Assembly: GCF_900103125.1 (NCBI RefSeq)
Contig: NZ_FNJV01000002.1
Location: forward strand, 1,054,001 to 1,118,000
Reading direction: 5' to 3'
Length of the DNA: 64,000 nt
Source of the DNA: Mucilaginibacter sp. OK268
Lineage (GTDB): Bacteria > Bacteroidota > Bacteroidia > Sphingobacteriales > Sphingobacteriaceae
Numbering within the stretch: position 1 is the stretch's first letter; the number at the start of each line of letters is the position of its first letter. Positions 58,875-64,000 of the stretch are shown piece by piece. The notes beneath the pieces were generated by a model. That model had not been told where the DNA came from. It saw nothing but the letters and a program-made list of their open reading frames with translations, and made no database searches. Position numbers and translations under genes: made by a program.

Positions 58875-60419
58875 ATGAAATCATCTTTATTTAAAAGCAC
58901 GATAGGAGTCCTGCTGGTATTTGGACAAATACTTATAGCCAAAGCCCAGGTAAAACCCCAATCGCGCCCCAATATTATTGTATTCCTGGTTGATGATATG
59001 GGCTGGCAGGATACCTCTTTACCTTTCTGGGCTGAGGCAACCGCTTTAAATAAACGTTATCATACACCAAACATGGAGCGGCTTGCCCGCGAAGGGATGA
59101 AGTTTACCAATGCTTATGCAGCGCCTGTTTGTACCCCGTCAAGAACAAGCATGCTTACCGGCATGAACGCGGCGCATCATGGCATTACCAATTGGACATC
59201 GCCGCAACATGATAATCCAACCGATGCTAAAGACGATCAATTTTTACCCGCCGAATGGAATTACAATGGTTTAAGTCCGCAGCCGGGCATAGCGCATACC
59301 CTATATGCAACACCCTTTCCCGGGTTACTTAAAGCCGACGGGTACTATACCATTCATGTCGGCAAAGCGCATTGGGCGTCGGCCGGTACCCCCGGGGCCA
59401 ACCCACATAACATGGGTTTTATGATCAATATTTCGGGCCATGCCGCGGGGCATCCGCAAAGCTATCTGGGTACCGAGAACTATGGAAATATGCCCGGCAA
59501 GGCCACACCACAGGCCGTGCCCGATCTGGAAGAATATTTTGGAACGGAAACCTTTTTAACAGAAGCACTTACCAAAGAAGCCTTAAAGGCATTAGATGAG
59601 CCTATCCGGAACAAACAGCCTTTTTATTTAAATATGGCTCATTACGCGGTGCATGCCCCCCTGATGGCCGATAAACGATTCTATCAAAAATACCTGGATG
59701 CGGGCCTCGATACACAGGAAGCTAAATACGCCACCATGATTGAAGGGATGGATAAAAGCCTGGGTGATATTATGGATTACTTAAAAACCCGGCACGCGGA
59801 CGGCAATACTATTATTATATTTATGAGCGACAACGGAGGCTTAAGCCTGGTGCCTCCAAGAGGCGGACCAGCAAATACTCAAAACGCCCCCCTGAAAGCC
59901 GGAAAAGGCTCTGTAAACGAAGGAGGTATCCGCGAGCCTATGATAGTAAAATGGCCGGGAATAACGAAGCCTTCGTCTATAGCAAATCAATATGTGATCA
60001 TCGAGGATTTTTTCCCAACCATATTGGAAATGGCCGGCGTAAAAAATTATCAGACTATCCAGAAAATCGACGGAAAAAGTTTTGTGCCTGTTTTAAAGAA
60101 TGCGGCTTATACCGATAACCAACGCTTTTTATTTTGGCACTACCCTAATAAATGGATCCCCGAGGATGGCCCCGGTATTAACTATTGCAGCGCCATACGT
60201 CAGGGCGACTGGAAACTGGTTTACCATATGCGCGACAGCAGTATGCAGCTCTATAATTTAAAAAACGATATTACAGAAACCGAAGATCTATCCAAAAAGA
60301 ATCCGGATAAAACAGCCCATCTATTAAAACAATTAAGAGATCAATTAAAAAGCTGGAACGCACCGATGCCCATTGACAAAAAAACCGGAAAAGCAATAGC
60401 TATAGCTAATGGGCTTTGA
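58875..60419 (+). CDS. Secreted sulfatase (formylglycine type)
   Basis: 514 residues; signal peptide MKSSLFKSTIGVLLVFGQIL with cleavage near AKA. The active-site signature is C86-T-P-S-R (APVCTPSRTSMLTG), so Cys86 must be converted to formylglycine by a maturase outside the window. Metal ligands: VFLVDDMGWQDT at the start and FMSDNGGLSLV later. Acts on a sulfated carbohydrate in the periplasm; the exact substrate is unknown. Single gene, divergent from tetR, followed by the terminator of the duplicated element. Confidence 0.94.
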   Translation: MKSSLFKSTIGVLLVFGQILIAKAQVKPQSRPNIIVFLVDDMGWQDTSLPFWAEATALNKRYHTPNMERLAREGMKFTNAYAAPVCTPSRTSMLTGMNAAHHGITNWTSPQHDNPTDAKDDQFLPAEWNYNGLSPQPGIAHTLYATPFPGLLKADGYYTIHVGKAHWASAGTPGANPHNMGFMINISGHAAGHPQSYLGTENYGNMPGKATPQAVPDLEEYFGTETFLTEALTKEALKALDEPIRNKQPFYLNMAHYAVHAPLMADKRFYQKYLDAGLDTQEAKYATMIEGMDKSLGDIMDYLKTRHADGNTIIIFMSDNGGLSLVPPRGGPANTQNAPLKAGKGSVNEGGIREPMIVKWPGITKPSSIANQYVIIEDFFPTILEMAGVKNYQTIQKIDGKSFVPVLKNAAYTDNQRFLFWHYPNKWIPEDGPGINYCSAIRQGDWKLVYHMRDSSMQLYNLKNDITETEDLSKKNPDKTAHLLKQLRDQLKSWNAPMPIDKKTGKAIAIANGL

Positions 60420-60536
60420 TGTTATATAAAAGAAGTTCTTGTCTCTGATTACTTGATTGATTATCACTTTACCCCGTTTTTGAAAAACTAATTGGAGAAA
60501 CTTTGCCAATAATTTAGTATATTTATTATAATTCGA

Positions 60537-60576
60537 CAGCCCGGCTTTTCCTGATCAAAAAGGAAAAACCGGGCTG
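60537..60576 (+). terminator. Intrinsic terminator after the sulfatase gene
   Basis: CAGCCCGGCTTTTCCT pairs with AGGAAAAACCGGGCTG (one bulge), followed by TTTAGTTA. Same stem core as 827-864. Confidence 0.8.
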
Positions 60577-60680
60577 TTTAGTTAAAGAAAAAACAGCCCC
60601 CAAACCGACCATTTTACACCCATTTATTTGATAATCAATTATCTAATACTTTTTAAAGTTTCAAAAACACGCTAAAACCA

Positions 60681-60708
60681 TGTTAAAATTTGTTAAAAAG
60701 TGTTAAAA
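60681..60708 (+). promoter_or_regulatory. Triple TGTTAAAA box, 10-bp phased (copy 2)
   Basis: TGTTAAAA at 60681-60688, 60691-60698 and 60701-60708. Exact one-turn spacing, same face of the helix. Copy 1 is at 694-721 on the other strand. Confidence 0.6.
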
Positions 60709-60795
60709 TGATGGTTTTTCGAGCGATTTTTGAGTGATTTCCATCCAATTTTGGCCAGCAAAGTGTTAAAATTATAGGTTTAAAAAGTTTTTTGG

Positions 60796-62295
60796 TTAAG
60801 CTTTGTGTTTCCTGGTTTTGGCTTTATGCTCCGCCGCGTCTTCTTTTAATTTTTTGAGTAGTTCGTCCAGGCAAACTTCGGCAAAGGCGGTTGATGAGTC
60901 CGACACGCCATATGGAATAATGAGCTTGTCGTTATGCACGATAGCTCCGCAGGAGTACAGTACATTGGGTACATATCCTTCGCGCTCGTCGCTGTTAGGG
61001 ATCAGCAGGGGCTCTTTCAGACGTCCAATTTCGATAGTGGGGTCGTCCAGCTTTAAAAGGCTTGCACCGAGCACATAACGCCGCATAGGGCCTACACCAT
61101 GGGTGATCATGATCCAGCCTTCCTCGGTTTCAATCGGCGACCCGCAATTACCAATCTGGATGAACTCCCAGGTAAATTTAGGCTGCTGCAGCAACACGGG
61201 TTTCTCCCAGATGTTGATCTTGTCGGAGTACATGATATAGTTATTGCAGCCATCAATACGCGATATCATCACAAATTTGCCATTCACCTTGCGGGGGAAA
61301 AGTGCCAGGTTCTTGTTCTGGGCGCCTGCTCCATAAAGAGGCATTATTTTAAAATTGTAAAAATCGGTGGTTTGCAGTAGTTTGGGCATAATCAGCGAAC
61401 CATCATAGGCCGTATAGGTGGCATAGTATACGTAGCTGCCATCTTCATTAATAAATTTCACAAAGCGGGCATCCTCAATACCTTTACGTTCATACTCAGA
61501 TATGGGGAATATGACCCTGTCGGATATATCGGTATCCAGCGAGAATACGATCTCATAGTAGGAATCGGCCAGCCACAATACTTTGTCATACTCCAGTCGC
61601 TTCATATCGCTTTCCTGCAGCTTCTGCGACTCAAGAATGATACGGCGCAGGTTGGCATATTCAAAATGATGATCGAGCTTTGATTCCAACTCACTGATCA
61701 CGTCTATACTGATCTGAGTGATGGCGGCCTTTTCAAAGAACAGTTTTTTATTATAAACCGCGTTCCTTACAATTTCGGCCTCATCAATATAGCTGCCTGA
61801 GGGTTGAATGGTAATGTTATTCTGTTTATCGATCAATGCCCTTCTGAAAGTGATGGAGGAGATATGCCCCTCACCCACTGCCCTAAAACTGATGATCACC
61901 CGTTTCTGGCCATCCTCCAACTCAGTTTGATCAGGATCTTCTACTATAGATGGGTTAAAGAAGGCCGCTGACTCAATGGAATATTCATGTGTAAAATAGG
62001 AACCTATCAATAGTTTACGGTAAACCGTAAGCGTATCAAAATCAATATTCAACTCGCTAAACAGTGGCTTTAGCTTGCTGCAATGCCGGTTTAATACCCG
62101 GGTAATGTTACGGTGCCGTTTGGAATACTCCTGCAACAATGGCGAAATGATTCCAAAGGCTTCTTCTTCGCTAATGTCCATTACACGTTCTATCACTTCT
62201 TTAGCACGGTCGTTCCCATTAAAAAAGAATCTTGCTATAACGCGTTTGGGATCAGGATTAACTCTTATGGGTTTGCGTTCAATGGAAAGTCTCAT
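60796..62295 (-). CDS. GH130-family glycoside phosphorylase-like protein
   Basis: 499 residues. The C-terminal 320 residues fit the five-bladed propeller of GH130 (beta-mannoside phosphorylases/hydrolases): GIEDARFVKFINEDGSYVYY with TAYDG, ISRIDGCNNYIMYSDKINIW, GGSPIETEEGWIMITHGVGP-type segment (GNCGSPIETEEGWIMITHGV) and PNVLYSCGAIVHNDKLIIPY. The EDAR aspartate and basic residues near R345-type positions are plausible catalytic sites. The first about 170 residues are an extra helical domain typical of a GH130 branch. No signal peptide: cytoplasmic. With the two GT4 genes it suggests synthesis and phosphorolysis of a mannose-type glycan (inference). Confidence 0.85.
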   Translation of the reverse strand: MRLSIERKPIRVNPDPKRVIARFFFNGNDRAKEVIERVMDISEEEAFGIISPLLQEYSKRHRNITRVLNRHCSKLKPLFSELNIDFDTLTVYRKLLIGSYFTHEYSIESAAFFNPSIVEDPDQTELEDGQKRVIISFRAVGEGHISSITFRRALIDKQNNITIQPSGSYIDEAEIVRNAVYNKKLFFEKAAITQISIDVISELESKLDHHFEYANLRRIILESQKLQESDMKRLEYDKVLWLADSYYEIVFSLDTDISDRVIFPISEYERKGIEDARFVKFINEDGSYVYYATYTAYDGSLIMPKLLQTTDFYNFKIMPLYGAGAQNKNLALFPRKVNGKFVMISRIDGCNNYIMYSDKINIWEKPVLLQQPKFTWEFIQIGNCGSPIETEEGWIMITHGVGPMRRYVLGASLLKLDDPTIEIGRLKEPLLIPNSDEREGYVPNVLYSCGAIVHNDKLIIPYGVSDSSTAFAEVCLDELLKKLKEDAAEHKAKTRKHKA

Positions 62296-62351
62296 ATAGA
62301 AGGTAGTATTTATTCTTTAACAGCATTAACGACAAATTGATTTGGGTAATT

Positions 62352-62466
62352 TATATAAAGAATCAAGTGCCAATATACTTTTTATATGCTGCATCATGTG
62401 AAGTATATTTTAGTGTAACGGTTTTTATCCCGACTCTTGTATCTTGGCACTTGATTCTTATATCTT
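62352..62466. repeat. Word palindrome before the response regulator
   Basis: TATAAAGAATCAAGTGCCAA (62352) against TATCTTGGCACTTGATTCTT (62440) with ATA: complementary 20-bp arms, about 64-bp loop. Heptamer-family relative; it sits immediately upstream of the regulator start and could form a leader hairpin. Confidence 0.7.
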
Positions 62467-62483
62467 TTGTAAATTGCAGGCGT

Positions 62484-63161
62484 ATGAATGTATTAATTGT
62501 TGAAGACGAAAAGGGCCTGGCCCTTGAAGTAGATGAGTTTTTAAGTCATGAAGGTTTTACGGTTGAACACGCGCGTACCAAAAAATCGGCAGAGGAAAAG
62601 ATATTTGTAAACAACTATGACTTTATACTGCTCGATCTTGGTTTGCCTGACGGTGACGGCTTTGGCCTGTTAAAGATGCTGAAAGGCCTTGAAAAACGCG
62701 AGGATGCCGTTATTATACTCACCGCGCGCGGAGCTGTTGACGACCGTGTAATGGGCCTGGAACAAGGTGCCGATGATTATTTGGCCAAACCATTTTCATT
62801 AAGCGAGCTTTTGGCACGTATGCACGCCATAACACGCCGAAAACACCGTTTGGAAAGTAATGATATTAATATTAAAGGGCTGCGCGTTAATATCCAGAAT
62901 CGTACGGTAATGTATAATGATGAACGTATTAACCTGACAAAAAAGGAGTTTGAAATATTCAATTACCTGGTATTGAATAAAAACAGGGTAATATCCCGTA
63001 CCAACCTAACCGAGCATGTTTGGGGTGATGTACTGGAGATCAATTCCGACTCCAACTTTGTGGATGTGCATGTTAAAAACCTCCGTAAAAAACTATCTCA
63101 ATATATTCCTATTGATTGGTTTGAAACCGTGAGGAGTATTGGTTACCGCATTAATATTTAA
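62484..63161 (+). CDS. OmpR-family response regulator
   Basis: 225 residues from ATG 62484; an upstream in-frame TTG at 62337 is rejected since it would read through the word repeat. Receiver domain 1-115: acidic pair E7/D8, phosphoacceptor D51 (FILLDLGLPDGDG), K102 (YLAKPFS). Winged-helix output 127-225: LTKKEFEIFNYLVLNKNRVI with SRTNLTEHVWGD and VDVHVKNLRKKL. Its partner kinase is the next gene (12-bp gap). Target genes unknown; GH130 is divergent. Confidence 0.95.
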   Translation: MNVLIVEDEKGLALEVDEFLSHEGFTVEHARTKKSAEEKIFVNNYDFILLDLGLPDGDGFGLLKMLKGLEKREDAVIILTARGAVDDRVMGLEQGADDYLAKPFSLSELLARMHAITRRKHRLESNDINIKGLRVNIQNRTVMYNDERINLTKKEFEIFNYLVLNKNRVISRTNLTEHVWGDVLEINSDSNFVDVHVKNLRKKLSQYIPIDWFETVRSIGYRINI

Positions 63162-63173
63162 ATATACTTACAA

Positions 63174-64000
63174 ATGAAACTTCAGGTAAAGCTGGCTTTG
63201 TATAATACCCTAACCAAAGTGGCCATCATTTTATTTACTGGTCTGCTTATCCTGTTATCCATTGAAAAAATATCTTATAACCATATTGAGGTACGTTTAG
63301 AGGATAAAAAAGAAGAAACTTTAAGAAGCCTCGAATCCAGCGAAATCAACCATTCTTTAAGCACTCAACAGGTTTACACCGATAACAACATACTCAATGA
63401 GGAATTTATCAATATTACACCTGCTAAGTATGACCCCAATATATCAAAAGGGGTAAAATTTACAACCGAAACCCGTAATCTCAACAAAAAGGATTTTCAA
63501 ACTTATCGTATCCTGTCTCATAAATTTAATTTTAAGGGGCACACTTACCTGCTTCAAATAGGCGAAACGATTGAATCTGTTGAAGAGTTAAAGTCGATCA
63601 TTAAAAAGTTCACTTTACTGGTATTGTTTATTGCCCTGGTACTTACCCTCATCAGTGACCTCGTATTCACCAAATTTTTGCTTGCCCCTTTTTATAAGAT
63701 CATTGACCGAAAGCTGATCAAAGTAAATGATCCCATGAACTTTGACTACGAAAAAATTAAAACCACCACACAGGATTTTGAGCTGCTTGATGACAGTATA
63801 AGTTCGTTGATGAAAAAGATATCAAACCTTTTTATACTGGAAAAACAATTCATCGCCAATGTATCGCATGAATTACTTACCCCAATATCCATCATCAGCT
63901 CAAGACTTGAAAACATACTGCTGCATGAGGATTTAAGTGAAGGCAGTGAAAATAAAATGCATGCTTCGCTAAAAACGCTCAACCGTTTAAAATCCATCAT
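63174..64000 (+). CDS. Sensor histidine kinase, 5' part (cut by window end)
   Basis: 275 residues visible. Two membrane helices (about 13-33, LTKVAIILFTGLLILLSIEK; and about 143-163, FTLLVLFIALVLTLISDLVF) bracket a 110-residue periplasmic sensor. The H-box is EKQFIANVSHELLTPISIIS with His232. The ATP-binding domain lies beyond base 64000. The HAMP-like linker (KFLLAPFYKIIDRKLIKVND) is somewhat divergent. It follows the response regulator, forming a two-component pair. Confidence 0.92.
   Translation, partial: MKLQVKLALYNTLTKVAIILFTGLLILLSIEKISYNHIEVRLEDKKEETLRSLESSEINHSLSTQQVYTDNNILNEEFINITPAKYDPNISKGVKFTTETRNLNKKDFQTYRILSHKFNFKGHTYLLQIGETIESVEELKSIIKKFTLLVLFIALVLTLISDLVFTKFLLAPFYKIIDRKLIKVNDPMNFDYEKIKTTTQDFELLDDSISSLMKKISNLFILEKQFIANVSHELLTPISIISSRLENILLHEDLSEGSENKMHASLKTLNRLKSI

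Larger units (their letters stand above)
60420..60795. other. Gene-free stretch with copy 2 of the duplicated element
   Basis: 376 bp between convergent sulfatase and GH130 genes. Positions about 60537-60800 are a plus-strand copy of the element at 600-866 (minus): terminator hairpin, T-rich spacer, TTTGATAATCAAT, TTTTTAAAGTTT, and three TGTTAAAA boxes at 60681, 60691 and 60701, then TTTAAAAAGTTTTTT at 60779. The similarity reaches the last codons of the GH130 gene. Confidence 0.8.

Overview
The window looks like chromosomal DNA of a Bacteroidota bacterium, most probably family Sphingobacteriaceae (Mucilaginibacter/Pedobacter type). Supporting signs are a type IX secretion marker set (a PorG-like DUF6089 barrel, a PorT-like barrel beside ubiE, a C-terminal sorting-domain protein), SusC-like plug fragments, paired Skp/OmpH proteins behind bamA, -7 boxes of the form TAnnTTTG with TTTG-like -33 boxes 16 bp upstream, and weak Shine-Dalgarno sites. 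Genus assignment is inference. No tRNA, rRNA, prophage, transposase, integrase or CRISPR array was seen.

Layout. 1-440: 5' part of a secreted protein (minus). 923-3079: AlkB-like dioxygenase and AmtB ammonium transporter (minus). 3184-13931: membrane-arm complex I genes nuoH-I-J-K-L-M-N (minus), interrupted by two non-Nuo genes: a small secreted TonB-plug-like protein between nuoK and nuoL, and a MuiA-like DUF4139 protein carrying a SusC-type insert between nuoM and nuoN. nuoA-G are absent. 14142-23712: envelope block (minus) of alpha/beta hydrolase, CBS protein, NAD kinase, DUF6089/PorG-like barrel, a lone ExbD, UppS, BamA, two Skp proteins and MurI. 23945-27554: YqeY, an SDR oxidoreductase, an 800-bp repeat-filled gap, PorT and UbiE/MenG.

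27872-36948: mostly plus strand: Tat-exported Gfo/Idh oxidoreductase and a DUF1080 hydrolase; a VOC protein (minus); EngB, UbiA-type prenyltransferase (MqnP-like) and a Crp/Fnr regulator packed together; a nucleotide-sugar-type epimerase; tandem Usp; M3 oligopeptidase. 37285-45078: signal-anchored hypothetical protein, two PAP2 phosphatases, APC permease, DUF5655 protein, Kup potassium transporter, minimal T9SS cargo. 45287-53756: FAH-family hydrolase and M23 peptidase, Bcp peroxiredoxin, split transketolase, an ECF sigma factor with a repeat-expanded membrane partner and a small Spy-like periplasmic protein, and a class III aminotransferase. 54221-64000: a GT4 enzyme fused to a helical C-terminal domain, a second GT4, TetR and divergent sulfatase, a GH130-type mannoside phosphorylase, and a response regulator with a histidine kinase cut by the window end.

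The most unusual content is intergenic. (i) Many gaps hold hairpins built from tandem 7-8 bp 'words', each gap with its own word family. (ii) Five copies of one GTCATTGCGAGG-type palindrome and several other REP-like palindromes occur, two of them nested inside word palindromes. (iii) A roughly 250-bp element near each end of the window is duplicated and carries three TGTTAAAA boxes spaced exactly 10 bp; shorter 10-bp-phased pairs sit upstream of bamA and of the T9SS cargo gene. (iv) Two large compound palindromes (25.8 kb and 57.9 kb) share their tips. Among proteins, the six-fold 31-residue repeat in the sigma-factor partner and the SusC-like insert in the MuiA protein stand out.
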